Notes under the pieces: generated by a model
The model's input: only the letters and a program-made list of their open reading frames with translations
Told to the model about the DNA's origin: nothing
Database searches by the model: none
Source: Streptomyces sp. NRRL F-5122
GTDB lineage: Bacteria > Actinomycetota > Actinomycetes > Streptomycetales > Streptomycetaceae
Direction of reading: 5' to 3'
Assembly: GCF_001507435.1 (NCBI RefSeq)
Contig: NZ_LMWH01000249.1
Location: forward strand, 1 to 59,108
DNA: 59,108 nucleotides
Shown: piece by piece, positions 32,404 to 41,804 of the stretch
Layout of the letters: the number at the start of each line of letters is the position of its first letter
Numbering within the stretch: the first letter of the stretch is position 1
Program-made: the position numbers and the translations under genes

Positions 32404-33437
32404 CCACCGACACCGGGGAAGCCACCATGGGGACCGAAGCCGCCCTCGCCACCACCGCCGACGACCTCCCGCCCGGCACGACCGGATCCGAGCGCCTGAG
32501 CGCGCTCGCCCAGCAACACGGCGCACTGGTCACCCTCGTGATCGCCATGATCATCGCCTCCCTCACCTTCGACACCTTCCTGACCGGCGACAACCTGGAG
32601 AACATGGCGCTGTCGTCGGCGTTCCTCGCCGTCGTCGCCCTCGGCATGACCTTCGTGATCGTCACCGGCGGAATCGACCTGTCCGTCGGCTCGCTGTTCG
32701 CTCTGGGCGGGGTCCTCGCCGCATGGGGTTCGCAGTACGGGACCGCCGTCGCACTGCTGTTGCCGCTCGCCGTGTGCGGGCTCGTCGGTCTGGTGAACGG
32801 ACTGCTGATCGCACGCTCCGGGCTCGCCCCGTTCATCGTCACCCTCGCCGCCATGCTCGCGGCGCGCGGTGTCCTCCTCGCGCTGACTGACGAGGGGTCA
32901 CGGACATACCTCGTGGACAAGGGCTCGTTCTTCGTCGAGCTCGGCCAGGGCTCGCTGCTCGGGATCGGGGTTCCGGTCTGGATCACCGTCGCACTGTTCG
33001 CGCTGGGAGCCCTCGTCCTCAGGCGCACCCGGTTCGGTCAGTACGTGTACGCCGTCGGCGGCAACCAGGACGCCGCAGCCCTGATGGGCGCGCCCGTGAC
33101 CCGGACGAAGGTCGCGGTCTACACCCTGTCGGGACTGTGTGCGGGCCTCGCCGGTGCCCTCAACGCGGCATGGCTCGCCTCGGGTGTGACGATCCTCGGC
33201 ACAGGCATGGAACTCGAGGCGATCTCGGCCGTCGTCATCGGCGGCACCCTGCTCACCGGCGGATTCGGCTTCATCAGCGGCTCGTTGGTGGGCGTGGCGC
33301 TGCTGAAGGTGATCCAGAACGTCATCAACCAGATCGGATCACTGGACTCCGCCTATCAACAGGTGGTCAGCGGCGCCTTCCTGGCTTTGGTGATCGTTGC
33401 CCAGACCTGGCTCGGCCGCCGACAACGTGTCCTCTGA
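32400..33437 (+). CDS. Sugar ABC transporter permease (YjfF-like)
   Basis: The 345-aa member of the same permease family carries the motif VTGGIDLSVGSLFALGGVLA and, near the C-terminus, EAISAVVIGGTLLTGGFGF. The N-terminal 40 residues are hydrophilic and alanine/threonine-rich. It starts within the previous stop (ATGA). Two different permeases plus one double ATPase and one binding protein are the composition of the galactofuranose importer rather than of RbsABC-type systems with a single permease. Confidence 0.88.
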   Translation: MTTDTGEATMGTEAALATTADDLPPGTTGSERLSALAQQHGALVTLVIAMIIASLTFDTFLTGDNLENMALSSAFLAVVALGMTFVIVTGGIDLSVGSLFALGGVLAAWGSQYGTAVALLLPLAVCGLVGLVNGLLIARSGLAPFIVTLAAMLAARGVLLALTDEGSRTYLVDKGSFFVELGQGSLLGIGVPVWITVALFALGALVLRRTRFGQYVYAVGGNQDAAALMGAPVTRTKVAVYTLSGLCAGLAGALNAAWLASGVTILGTGMELEAISAVVIGGTLLTGGFGFISGSLVGVALLKVIQNVINQIGSLDSAYQQVVSGAFLALVIVAQTWLGRRQRVL

Positions 33438-33622
33438 ACCGGACGACCTCGTCTTGGGCACTGGGCAGGACGGCCGTACGCATGCCTGATCTCCCGGACC
33501 GCGCCGGCGATCCGCAGCCAGGTCAGGTCTCATGCTTGAATCGGCCGCAGGAGGGTCGCTCGATGTATGCCATGCCGCGCTTACATCAAGACATGATCGA
33601 CGATGGAACCCCACCCCGACCA

Positions 33623-33628
33623 TAGGGT
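33623..33628 (+). promoter_or_regulatory. -10 element for a leaderless transporter mRNA
   Basis: TAGGGT fits TAGRRT. The transporter ATG at 33636 is the eighth base after it, the same spacing as at the leader peptide and cupin genes. No good -35 was recognised. Confidence 0.4.
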
Positions 33629-33635
33629 TTGGGGA

Positions 33636-35036
33636 ATGAATCGTTCCCCGAGTGCCGGGCCGCCGGCGCCTGCGAGCAGCAAGATCAGGCGCTCGCTGCT
33701 CGGCCCCAGTTGGTTCGCGGCCGTGATGGGCACGGGCATCGTCGCCAATGCGGCGGTCACCCTGCCGCGGAGCTTCCCCTGGCTGCACACCGCTGCCCTG
33801 GTGGTCTGGCTGGCAGCCGCGCTCCTGCTCACCCTGCTGGCCGTCGGCTACCTGCGCCAGCGGGCGCTGCGGTTGCACGCCGCTGACCCTGTGATGGCCC
33901 AGTTCTTCGGTGCGCCGCCCATGGCACTGCTCACGGTGGGAGCCGGGACGCTGCTGCTCGGCCGCAGGCTGATCGGGCCTCAGGCTGCGCTGGACGTGGA
34001 CTGGGTGTTGTGGTCGCTCGGTACCGTGCTCGGCCTTGTCACGGCGTGCACGGTGCCCTATCTGATGGTCACCCGGCACCGCTTCGCGCCGGACGCGGCG
34101 TTCGGAGGCTGGCTGATGCCGGTGGTGCCGCCGATGGTGTCGGCCGCGACAGGCGCACTGCTCGTCCCTCATGCACCGGCAGGGCAGTTGCGGCTCGCCC
34201 TGCTGCTGGGGTGCTACGCCATGCTCGGACTCGGCCTTGTGGCGGCACTGTTGGTGCTGGCCATGATCTACGGCCGCCTGGTGCACCACGAAGCACCGAC
34301 CGGAACGGTCGTGCCCACGGTATGGATCGGTGCGGGGGCGCTGGGCCAGTCGGTCACCGCGCTCGGCGCACTGGCTGCGGCGGCGCCGAGCGCGCTGCCC
34401 GCACCCTACGCGCGGGGCACCGCAGTGTTCGCGCTGCTGGGCGGGATCGTCGTGTGGGGCTTCACCATGCTGTGGCTCGTGCTGGCCACGGGGCTGACCG
34501 TACGCACGATCCGGGCGGGGTTGCCCTTCGCCCCCACATGGTGGTCGTTCATCTTCCCGGTCGGCGCCTGTGTGACGGCCACCGGCGCCCTGGCGGTGCG
34601 AACCGGTTCGGATGTGTTCGCATGGGTGGCCGTGGTCCTCTATGGAACGCTCTTCATCGCCTGGGTGGTGGTGTCAGGTCAGTCCGTGCGGCACGCGCAC
34701 AGGCACATGCGGCGTCGGTCCTTCGGCGGGCACGCGCGTCGACGGGCCGTCGAGCCGGAGGAGGCGCCCAGCGGATCGACCGTGCTCAGGGGGACCGTCC
34801 GCACCACCACCGGCGGTCGCCCTGTCGCCGATGCCCGTGTCACGCTTCTTGGCCCGGCAGGCGATGTCGTCGCCATGACGTTGACCGGCGAGGACGGCTC
34901 CTACTCCTTCAGCGATCTCGAAAGCGACCGCTACACCGTCGTCACTGCCGGATACCCGGCGCAGGCCTCGCTCTTGACACTCAACGGCAGCGGCCAGAAC
35001 GCGTTTGATCCGACGCTGACGCACGACGTGGACTGA
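33636..35036 (+). CDS. TDT/SLAC1-family transporter with C-terminal CnaB-like beta-sandwich domain
   Basis: The 466-aa protein has about ten membrane segments in residues 20-355, beginning GPSWFAAVMGTGIVANAAV, the voltage-dependent anion/TehA/malic-acid transporter signature. A basic, histidine-rich linker (HAHRHMRRRSFGGHARRR) leads to an 80-residue carboxypeptidase-regulatory-like domain (TVLRGTVRTTTGGRPVADAR, then GEDGSYSFSDLESDRYTVV). Such domains are usually extracellular; after ten segments with an inside N-terminus it would be cytoplasmic. The transported ion may be sulfite, dicarboxylate or tellurite-like; sequence does not decide. The mRNA looks leaderless. Confidence 0.82.
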   Translation: MNRSPSAGPPAPASSKIRRSLLGPSWFAAVMGTGIVANAAVTLPRSFPWLHTAALVVWLAAALLLTLLAVGYLRQRALRLHAADPVMAQFFGAPPMALLTVGAGTLLLGRRLIGPQAALDVDWVLWSLGTVLGLVTACTVPYLMVTRHRFAPDAAFGGWLMPVVPPMVSAATGALLVPHAPAGQLRLALLLGCYAMLGLGLVAALLVLAMIYGRLVHHEAPTGTVVPTVWIGAGALGQSVTALGALAAAAPSALPAPYARGTAVFALLGGIVVWGFTMLWLVLATGLTVRTIRAGLPFAPTWWSFIFPVGACVTATGALAVRTGSDVFAWVAVVLYGTLFIAWVVVSGQSVRHAHRHMRRRSFGGHARRRAVEPEEAPSGSTVLRGTVRTTTGGRPVADARVTLLGPAGDVVAMTLTGEDGSYSFSDLESDRYTVVTAGYPAQASLLTLNGSGQNAFDPTLTHDVD

Positions 35037-35232
35037 GCAACTCCTGTTTCAGCGGGCGCTTTCAGTGCGTCGCGCGCACTCCTCGGTGATGCCGATGGCA
35101 ACCACGTCCGAGCAGATGACCGACGGTGAGCGAGCCGACCCGGTTGAGGTGGGATTCGGGAACTGGGGTCGATTCACCGCGCCGAGGTCGAACCGCGCCC
35201 CTCCGCATGCGGGCCCTGACAGGATCTCCGGC

Positions 35233-35547
35233 ATGTTGGAAAAGAAACTCGACGCGCTGTCTCAGATGATGGCCGAGCACATGGCCAGGCCGTTCCCGCC
35301 GAGCTTCCGCGGCCTGGACATCGAAGACCAGGACATGGTGCTGCTCGACGCGGACGCCTACGGATACGCCTCCAGCGTCCTCCACGGCCCGCTCGATCAG
35401 AAGCGCCGCGCAGGCTTGACGAGGCTCACAGCGGCATTCGAGAGGGTACTCCCCGCGATCGAAGACGCGTACGCGGCGGAGTACTACGCGCATGTCCGCG
35501 ATATGGCCGTACTGGCCGCCGAAGTCGAGACCTTGCGGGTCAAGTAG
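35233..35547 (+). CDS. Small hypothetical protein, 104 aa
   Basis: The protein starts MLEKKLDALSQMMAEHMARP and ends in a helix, YAHVRDMAVLAAEVETLRVK. It is acidic, with no cysteine, membrane segment or signal peptide, and no family recognised. Codon use is like its neighbours. ATG 35233 is chosen over an upstream start at 35065 because the sequence before it is arginine- and proline-rich and looks non-coding. The ribosome site is weak (ACAGGAT). A hairpin follows 72 nt after the stop. Confidence 0.5.
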   Translation: MLEKKLDALSQMMAEHMARPFPPSFRGLDIEDQDMVLLDADAYGYASSVLHGPLDQKRRAGLTRLTAAFERVLPAIEDAYAAEYYAHVRDMAVLAAEVETLRVK

Positions 35548-35619
35548 TCCTACGACGGGGAAGCTTCACCGGGGTCGCGGTTGGGTGGGGCACTGTGCAG
35601 TGACGTTGTCGATCCACGC

Positions 35620-35649
35620 GGCCCGACCGGACGGCGCCCCGGTCGGGCC
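35620..35649. terminator. Hairpin between convergent genes
   Basis: GGCCCGACCGG (35620-35630) pairs perfectly with CCGGTCGGGCC (35639-35649) around an 8-nt loop. It sits between the stops of the 104-aa protein gene and the DUF6884-like gene and could terminate both. Confidence 0.65.
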
Positions 35650-35747
35650 TGCGCCCCGCCATGCTGCTGTGCCCCTCCCCCGTGGTGGCACGGGTCTCGC
35701 GGCTGCCAAGGTTCGAACCACCTCCAGGCGCCGCGCAGGGCATCACG

Positions 35748-36197
35748 TCAGGTCCGCCTCCGACCCTTGCTCATCGCCGCGAGCCGGGCCATTTGGTGTC
35801 CCATGCCGCCGGCTCCGGCCAGCGGCGCCAGGACGTGTGGCCAGATGGAGGTGACGAGATTGACATGCCGTGCGCCGCCGAGTGCCACCACGGGGTCGAG
35901 GAACACGATGTCGCGTGCCGCGGCCTGCTGGAGGAGAGCATGGCCCGTTATGGCGTCGGTCGCGCCGTGGGGTGTGTCGTAGGGCTCGATGACATCGTCG
36001 AGGTCGAGCAGGCCGTAGCGTGCCGACAGAATCAGCAGCCGGTCAGGTTGCAGTGCATCGGCGGCTTTGCGGCACGCCCGGTGGTAGGAGCCGATGTACA
36101 TGTCCGCCGCCCGTGCAGCTCGGCTCAGTTTGCTGCTGCCGCACGGGATGACGACGAGTTCGGGTCGGAAGTAATCCAGGTTGCCGTCTGCGGTCAT
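35748..36197 (-). CDS. DUF6884-like small protein
   Basis: The 149-aa protein opens with ELVVIPCGSSKLSRAARAAD and continues MYIGSYHRACRKAADAL and LLILSARYGLLDLDDVIEPY. This C-G-x-x-K and S-A-K/R-Y-G-L pattern is what I recall for DUF6884, a fold related to tRNA-guanine transglycosylase-like or queuosine-associated proteins, frequent on mobile elements. The C-terminal 45 residues are less conserved-looking. ATG 36197 begins the ORF; no strong ribosome site is visible. Function is unknown. Confidence 0.6.
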   Translation of the reverse strand: MTADGNLDYFRPELVVIPCGSSKLSRAARAADMYIGSYHRACRKAADALQPDRLLILSARYGLLDLDDVIEPYDTPHGATDAITGHALLQQAAARDIVFLDPVVALGGARHVNLVTSIWPHVLAPLAGAGGMGHQMARLAAMSKGRRRT

Positions 36198-36763
36198 TCC
36201 CGTTGTCCTGCCTGTTGGTGTCGGACGTGAGCAGCTCTGGTGGTGCGCCAGATGGGGTCCCGCTCGTCACGTGACCGAAGGGAACCGCGACTGCGGACCG
36301 ACCGCCGCCCGGGAGCGGCGGTTCACAGGCGCGCAGGAATGGCCCTACGGTTCGGATGATGGACGCCTGTCACCGAATGTCACAGATCGACGACTGTCAG
36401 CCATACTCGCCCCTCCAGTCGACGCCGTGGCCCGAGGTCGTGGCCGATACCCACAACCGGCGTCCGATGGGCAGCGACCCTCGACGTGGGCGCCATGCCA
36501 TCGGATCAGGACATCTGGGTGCCGTGCAGACAGACCTCAGCACTACGGTTGAAGCATTCCACGCACGCCGCGCAGACTCGGCGCCATGTCCTCATGTGCC
36601 GCCGTTATGGCACTTTCGCTCGGCCTGCTCATATCCCCCCTTGTCATAGCCTCGGTGCTACGACGCGGTCCGAGAGGGTTACTTCCCCACCACATGCGGG
36701 AGGCGGTAGCCCCGGGCAGGATGGAAACGATCAGCCAAACCGGCCGCGTCCGCCATTGGTCGT
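36198..36763. other. 566-bp intergenic region upstream of the E1 dehydrogenase gene
   Basis: No gene is supportable. A 7-bp hairpin, CCGCCGC and GCGGCGG (36302-36308 and 36315-36321), and a palindrome GTCACGTGAC (about 36258-36267) are present. Several frames are open for short stretches, but none has a start with a ribosome site. The promoter of the following gene was not located. Confidence 0.3.
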
Positions 36764-39520
36764 ATGCAGCGAGGAAAGAAGGCGATCCACACCGTGGCGT
36801 CGCAACCCCACGCCGGACAGCCGGTGCTCCATGGGCAGGAATTCGGCCTCAACGAGTGGCTCGTGGAAGAACAGTACGAGCGGTACCTCCATGACCCGAC
36901 CTCGGTCGACGAGGCGTGGAGGGAGTTCTTCAGGTCCCCATCAGCCATGACGCCAACGCGTCATGAGGCGAACACCATGAGTGACCCTGCCGACGGCTCG
37001 GCGGTCAAGGCGGTCCGCGTCGCGGCACTCATCCACGCGTATCGCATGCGCGGGCATCTGGTGGCCGACACCGACCCGCTCACAACACATCAGCGGGACG
37101 GACAATCGGAGCTCGACATCACGGCGTTCGGACTGGGCACCGAGGACCTTGACAGGGTCTTCGTCGTCGACGACTTCGCCGGACGGGACGCCATGACGCT
37201 GCGCGACGTCCTTCACGTCCTGCGGGAGTCCTACTGCGGCTCCCTCGGCGCCCAGTACATGCACATCCAGAGCTTCGAAGAACGCCACTGGGTCCAGCAG
37301 CGGCTCGAGACGACTCACCTCCGGCCGGACCGCGCCGAGCAACTTCAGATCCTCTACCGGCTGGGCGCGGCCGAGGCGTTCGAGACGTTCCTGCACACCA
37401 AATACGTGGGCCAGAAGCGGTATTCACTCGAGGGCGGCGAGTCCGCGATCGTGCTGCTGGACGCCTTGCTGCGCCGCTCCATCAGGAACGGGGCCCGGGA
37501 GGCGGTCATCGGCATGGCACACCGTGGCCGGCTCAATGTTCTCGCCAACATCGTCGGCAAGTCCTACGCGGAGATCTTCCACGAGTTCGAGGACGAGGTG
37601 GACATCCGGTCGGTCCAGGGGTCCGGGGATGTGAAGTACCACCTCGGTGCGGAAGGGACCTACCGTGCTCCCGACGGTGGCGCCATGGCCGTCTCCGTCG
37701 TGGCGAATCCCTCGCATCTGGAGATCGTCGGGCCGGTGGCGGAGGGGGTGGTCCGAGCCAAGCAGGAGGTGGCAGACGCCGGCGGCATCTCGTCCGTCCT
37801 GCCCGTCCTGGTCCACGGGGATGCCGCCTTCGCGGGGCAGGGCGTGGTGGGTGAGACGCTCAACATGTCACAGCTCCCGGGCTACCGCACCGGCGGGACG
37901 GTTCACATCATCATCAACAACCAACTCGGCTTCACGACCTCACCCGCCCACGGCCGTTCGAGCACATACGCCACCGACGCGGCGAAGACCGTCGAGGCCC
38001 CGATCTTCCATGTCAACGGAGACGACCCCGAGGCAGTCGTGCGCGTCGCACAGCTGGCCTTCGACTACCGTCAGGCGTTTCACAAGGATGTCGTCATCGA
38101 CCTGATCTGCTACCGGCGCCACGGTCACAGCGAGGTCGATGATCCGTCCATCACGCAGCCGGCGATGTACGACCGCATCGATGCCAGGCCTTCGGTGCGC
38201 AGACTGTACGCCGGGGCGCTGGTCCGCCGAGGGGACATCACCGAGCAGCAGGTGGAAGGCGCCCTGCGGGACTACCGGGAACGCCTGGAACGGGCCTTCG
38301 TGGAAACCCAGGCGGCGTCGGCATCCGACTCCCCCGAACTCCTCGCCGTCGTCGGCGACGGCGCCGACGGAGTGAGCACCGCAATCACGGAGGCGACCGC
38401 CCGGCGCGTCATCGCGTCGCAAACCGCTCTGCCGCCGGGTTTCACCGTGCACCCGCGTGTTCTGCCGCAGTTGCAGCGGCGCATCACGATGCTTGATGCG
38501 GGAACCATCGACTGGGCCACTGCAGAAACCCTCGCCATCGGCTCGCTGCTCCTTGACGGGGTTCCCGTACGGCTCGCAGGACAGGACTCCCAGCGCGGCA
38601 CGTTCGGGCAACGGCACGCCGTGCTCACCGACCGCCGCACCGGCATCGAACACACACCGCTGAACTCCCTCGGGGCATCGGTCGACTTCGCACCCTGCAA
38701 CTCGATGCTGTCCGAACTGGCGGCACTGGCCTTCGAATACGGCTACTCCCTGGCACGGCCCGAAGCTCTGGTGCTGTGGGAGGCCCAGTTCGGCGATTTC
38801 GCCAACGGGGCCCAGACCGTGGTCGACGAGTACATCGCCTCGTCCGAGCAGAAATGGGGACAGCGCTCCGGGGTGACGCTGCTGCTCCCGCACGGCTTGG
38901 AGGGACAGGGACCGGACCACTCCTCCGCGCGAGTCGAACGTTTCCTGCAACTGTGCGCGCAGGAGAACATGACCGTCGCCATGCCGTCCCTACCGGGTAA
39001 CTACTTCCACTTGCTCAGACAACACGCTCTCGGCGAGCGCAGAAGGCCACTGGTCATATTCACTCCGAAGTCGATGCTGCGGTTGAAGGCGGCCACCTCC
39101 GCACTGCCGGAGTTCACCACGGGCGCCTTTCGTGCAGTCCTGCCGGATGAGACGGCAGACCCGGCCCGGATCGAACGCGTGCTGGTGTGCTCCGGCAAGG
39201 TCTTCTACGACCTGGCCGCCCATCGGCGGAACTCGAACCTGTCAGACACCGCGATCGTGCGTGTGGAGCGCCTGTACCCGTTCCCGGAACACGAACTCAG
39301 CACGGAGCTCGGGCGCTATCCGGCCGACGCCGAGGTGCTGTGGGTGCAGGAAGAGCCCGAGAACCAGGGTGCCTGGCCTTTCCTGGGTCCACGCGTGCAG
39401 CGACTGACGAAGCGTCCCATCGGATGCATCAGCCGAGCCCAGGCACCGGCCCCCGCCGTTGGTTCCGCCCGACGCCACGCCGGCGAGCAGAAGGAACTGG
39501 TCGCGGCCGCCTTCCGCTGA
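36764..39520 (+). CDS. 2-oxoglutarate dehydrogenase E1 / 2-oxoglutarate decarboxylase-like protein, without E2 domain
   Basis: The 918-aa thiamine-diphosphate enzyme has SucA landmarks: the N-terminal FGLNEWLVEEQYERYLHDPT segment, EAVIGMAHRGRLNVLANIVG, the ThDP/Mg region from LVHGDAAFAGQGVVGETLNM to NNQLGFTTSP, and the transketolase-type C-terminal half (FGQRHAVLTDRRTG, WEAQFGDFANGAQ). Actinobacterial Kgd/OdhA proteins usually carry an E2 acyltransferase domain between the first segment and E1, totalling about 1,220-1,270 aa; here about 40 residues replace it. It could work with a separate E2 or as a decarboxylase. The GTG at 36794, after GAAAGAAGG, is a good alternative start. Confidence 0.87.
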   Translation: MQRGKKAIHTVASQPHAGQPVLHGQEFGLNEWLVEEQYERYLHDPTSVDEAWREFFRSPSAMTPTRHEANTMSDPADGSAVKAVRVAALIHAYRMRGHLVADTDPLTTHQRDGQSELDITAFGLGTEDLDRVFVVDDFAGRDAMTLRDVLHVLRESYCGSLGAQYMHIQSFEERHWVQQRLETTHLRPDRAEQLQILYRLGAAEAFETFLHTKYVGQKRYSLEGGESAIVLLDALLRRSIRNGAREAVIGMAHRGRLNVLANIVGKSYAEIFHEFEDEVDIRSVQGSGDVKYHLGAEGTYRAPDGGAMAVSVVANPSHLEIVGPVAEGVVRAKQEVADAGGISSVLPVLVHGDAAFAGQGVVGETLNMSQLPGYRTGGTVHIIINNQLGFTTSPAHGRSSTYATDAAKTVEAPIFHVNGDDPEAVVRVAQLAFDYRQAFHKDVVIDLICYRRHGHSEVDDPSITQPAMYDRIDARPSVRRLYAGALVRRGDITEQQVEGALRDYRERLERAFVETQAASASDSPELLAVVGDGADGVSTAITEATARRVIASQTALPPGFTVHPRVLPQLQRRITMLDAGTIDWATAETLAIGSLLLDGVPVRLAGQDSQRGTFGQRHAVLTDRRTGIEHTPLNSLGASVDFAPCNSMLSELAALAFEYGYSLARPEALVLWEAQFGDFANGAQTVVDEYIASSEQKWGQRSGVTLLLPHGLEGQGPDHSSARVERFLQLCAQENMTVAMPSLPGNYFHLLRQHALGERRRPLVIFTPKSMLRLKAATSALPEFTTGAFRAVLPDETADPARIERVLVCSGKVFYDLAAHRRNSNLSDTAIVRVERLYPFPEHELSTELGRYPADAEVLWVQEEPENQGAWPFLGPRVQRLTKRPIGCISRAQAPAPAVGSARRHAGEQKELVAAAFR

Positions 39521-39549
39521 CCACCCCATCCGCCGGCCGCCGAACAGAA

Positions 39550-39619
39550 GGCGGGGGTGCACGCCACAGCGCGCACCCCCGCCGCTACCGACCCCCCTCG
39601 AACACAGCCGAGGGGGGTC
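39550..39619 (+). terminator. Tandem terminator hairpins after the E1 gene
   Basis: First hairpin: GGCGGGGGTGC (39550-39560) with GCACCCCCGCC (39573-39583). Second: GACCCCCCTCG (39590-39600) with CGAGGGGGGTC (39609-39619). Both stems are 11 perfect base pairs, starting 30 nt after the stop. Confidence 0.8.
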
Positions 39620-40004
39620 AGTTCGTTGAGCCATGGCAGCCGGCGGCGTACCACCACGGCGCGGACACGAGAGATACGGGACGACCCGAAGCCGCACGAC
39701 CGCGACAGGAGCAGGTGACGGCAAGCCCTCGCGTCCGCTCACGCTCACAGGCTTGTAGCCCCGACCGGATGTGCTCGACGGTGCCCTTCCCAGGGGTGGG
39801 CCCCTGGCGATCAGGACGGCAGTGCGGTCGCCCCCCCCGCTGGGCTTGGGGGGATGTCGGCCATGACGACGTCCCCCCAACCCGGCACTACTGGCCTTCC
39901 GCGGGGTGCGCCCCTCGGACCCTTCCCGCCGGATGGTCACCGTTGGCGATCAACCGGACCAGGTGACGACAATCCACCACGCTCAGTGCCCAATTGGACC
40001 TGCA
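39620..40004. other. Intergenic DNA between convergent genes
   Basis: No gene is supportable. CCAGGGG and CCCCTGG (39790-39807) form a 7-bp stem with a 4-nt loop, and a C-run and G-run pair near 39832-39853 can form another. These are probably terminators for the minus-strand MFS gene. Confidence 0.4.
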
Positions 40005-41435
40005 TCACGAGTTCACGTCCTGTCGCGTCGGACGGATCCCGACGAATCCCAGCAACGCGCCGAAGGCCGTCACGCCCGCGGCAATGCTGAAGCTGAAGGC
40101 GTATCCGTGCGTGATAGCGGTCATCGGATCGGTGCCCGAGTGCCGCAGCACGGCGGCGTGGCCGGCGCCCAGGGAGACCAGGGCTGCGAGACCGATCGCG
40201 CTTCCGATCTGCATGGACGCATTGTTCATGCTGGTGGCGATCCCCGCGTCCTCACCCGTGGCGCCGTCCACTCCGGCGATGGTGGATCCGACCAGGACCA
40301 GGCCGCCTCCCAGCGGCACAAGGACCAGCCCCGGCAGCACGTCGGCCGCATAGGTGCCGTGTGTGCTCAGCCCGGCAAGGAGAACATAGCCGATCGTGGA
40401 GATCGCGAGGCCTCCTCCGTTCAGGGCCCGAAGCCCGAAGCGCGGAAGGAGCCTCGGCGCCAGCACGGTGGCGCTGAAGAGAATCACCAACCCGAACGGC
40501 ACAAAGGAGAATCCGGTCGCCAGCGCGGAGAAATGCAGTATGTGCTGCACATACAGGCTCAGTGAGAAGAAGAGTGCCGCAAAGCCGACGTAGTAGCAGA
40601 TGCGCACGACGTTGGCGATACTCCGGTTCCTTGAGCGGAGGAAGGCAAGGGGGACCAGGGGCTGAGCCACTCGGGCTTCGACGCACACGAACACGATCAG
40701 GCAGACGACACCGATCCCCACACAGCCCAGGACAAGGAACGAGAGCCAGGCATGGTTGTCCTTCTCCAGGAGGCCGAACACGATCAGGAGCAGCCCGAGG
40801 GTCACCAGGACCGCGCCGAGGACGTCAGGCCGACCTCGCTTGGTCGCCCTGCTTTCGGAGACGAGTCTGAGCGTGGCGAGGAACGCGAAGGCGGCGATGG
40901 GGAGGTTGATGAAGAAGATCCAGCGCCAGGAGGTGAGGGAGGTCAGAACCCCCGACAGCACGACACCCAGTGCCACGCCGACTCCGGCCAGGCCGCTCCA
41001 GATGGCCATGGCCCGTGCCCTTTCCTGCCGCTGGGTGAACAGCAGCGTCACCAGGGCCAGGGCCGCGGGGCTCACGAGTGCCGCCCCGACGCCCTGCACG
41101 AAGCGGCTGGCGACCAGCACACCGGCTTGCCGGGCCACCCCCGCGCTCGCCGACGACAGTGCGAAAATCACCAAACCGACGAGAAAAAGGCGTCTGCGGC
41201 CGAGCAGGTCACCCAGACGCCCGCCCAGCATCAGCAGGCCGCCGTAGGTGACGGTGTAACCGTTGACGACCCATGCCAGGCCGGTGGTCGTCACGCCGAG
41301 ATCCCGCTGGATGGGGGGAAGAGCCACATTCACCACGGTCACATCAAGTAGCAGCATCACCTGCACCAGGCAGATGATCCCGAGCGCGCGCCATCTGCGC
41401 GGATCGCCTTCGGGCGTGGGACTGGTCGAAGTCAT
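40005..41435 (-). CDS. MFS drug/metabolite exporter (DHA2, 14 TM)
   Basis: The 476-aa protein has the DHA2 signature LLDVTVVNVALPPIQRDLGV in the first membrane segment, the loop GGRLGDLLGRRRLFLVGL (motif A) and VASRFVQGVGAALVSPAALA (motif C region). About 14 membrane segments fit the proton-driven multidrug family; the substrate is not predictable. ATG 41435 follows AGAAGGCGA and puts the first membrane helix at residue about 20. It lies 369 nt downstream of a GlxA-type regulator on the same strand, which may control it. Confidence 0.88.
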   Translation of the reverse strand: MTSTSPTPEGDPRRWRALGIICLVQVMLLLDVTVVNVALPPIQRDLGVTTTGLAWVVNGYTVTYGGLLMLGGRLGDLLGRRRLFLVGLVIFALSSASAGVARQAGVLVASRFVQGVGAALVSPAALALVTLLFTQRQERARAMAIWSGLAGVGVALGVVLSGVLTSLTSWRWIFFINLPIAAFAFLATLRLVSESRATKRGRPDVLGAVLVTLGLLLIVFGLLEKDNHAWLSFLVLGCVGIGVVCLIVFVCVEARVAQPLVPLAFLRSRNRSIANVVRICYYVGFAALFFSLSLYVQHILHFSALATGFSFVPFGLVILFSATVLAPRLLPRFGLRALNGGGLAISTIGYVLLAGLSTHGTYAADVLPGLVLVPLGGGLVLVGSTIAGVDGATGEDAGIATSMNNASMQIGSAIGLAALVSLGAGHAAVLRHSGTDPMTAITHGYAFSFSIAAGVTAFGALLGFVGIRPTRQDVNS

Positions 41436-41804
41436 CGCTGATCGCCTTCTGTTCGGTCGGGCCGACGCCGTGCCCTCGGGCATCGCCTGGAGGGCAGGGC
41501 ACCGAATCGGCCTCGTCCACGGACATTTCCTGAGGCGTTCAACACGCGGGCGGCGCCTGTGCCTGGCCGCAGCAAAGGACAGCGATGGCGCACATCCGGC
41601 CCTCCTCGAGAGGGCTCGGCGAAGCGCTCGCCGGGGGCTGTCGTACAACAGAGGGCTGTTTCTCGGGCGGCCGACGGCCGACGCCTACAGAACGTGCCGA
41701 CAACGCCGCCGTCCGCTCTGCGTCCCGGCAGTTATGGCCGATCGGCAGGGCCCACCGAGAGGCCCACGGAGTCCACGACGCAACCGTCTCCGGTGGTGAA
41801 GCGC
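41436..41804. other. Intergenic DNA upstream of the MFS gene
   Basis: About 369 bp without a supportable gene. It must contain the MFS promoter if the gene is not cotranscribed with the GlxA-type regulator. No clear promoter, repeat or hairpin was recognised. Confidence 0.3.

Noticed and set aside
35712..35722. tRNA T-arm (GGTTCGAACC)
   Set aside because: The flanks do not form a T-stem, and no acceptor stem or anticodon arm is present.
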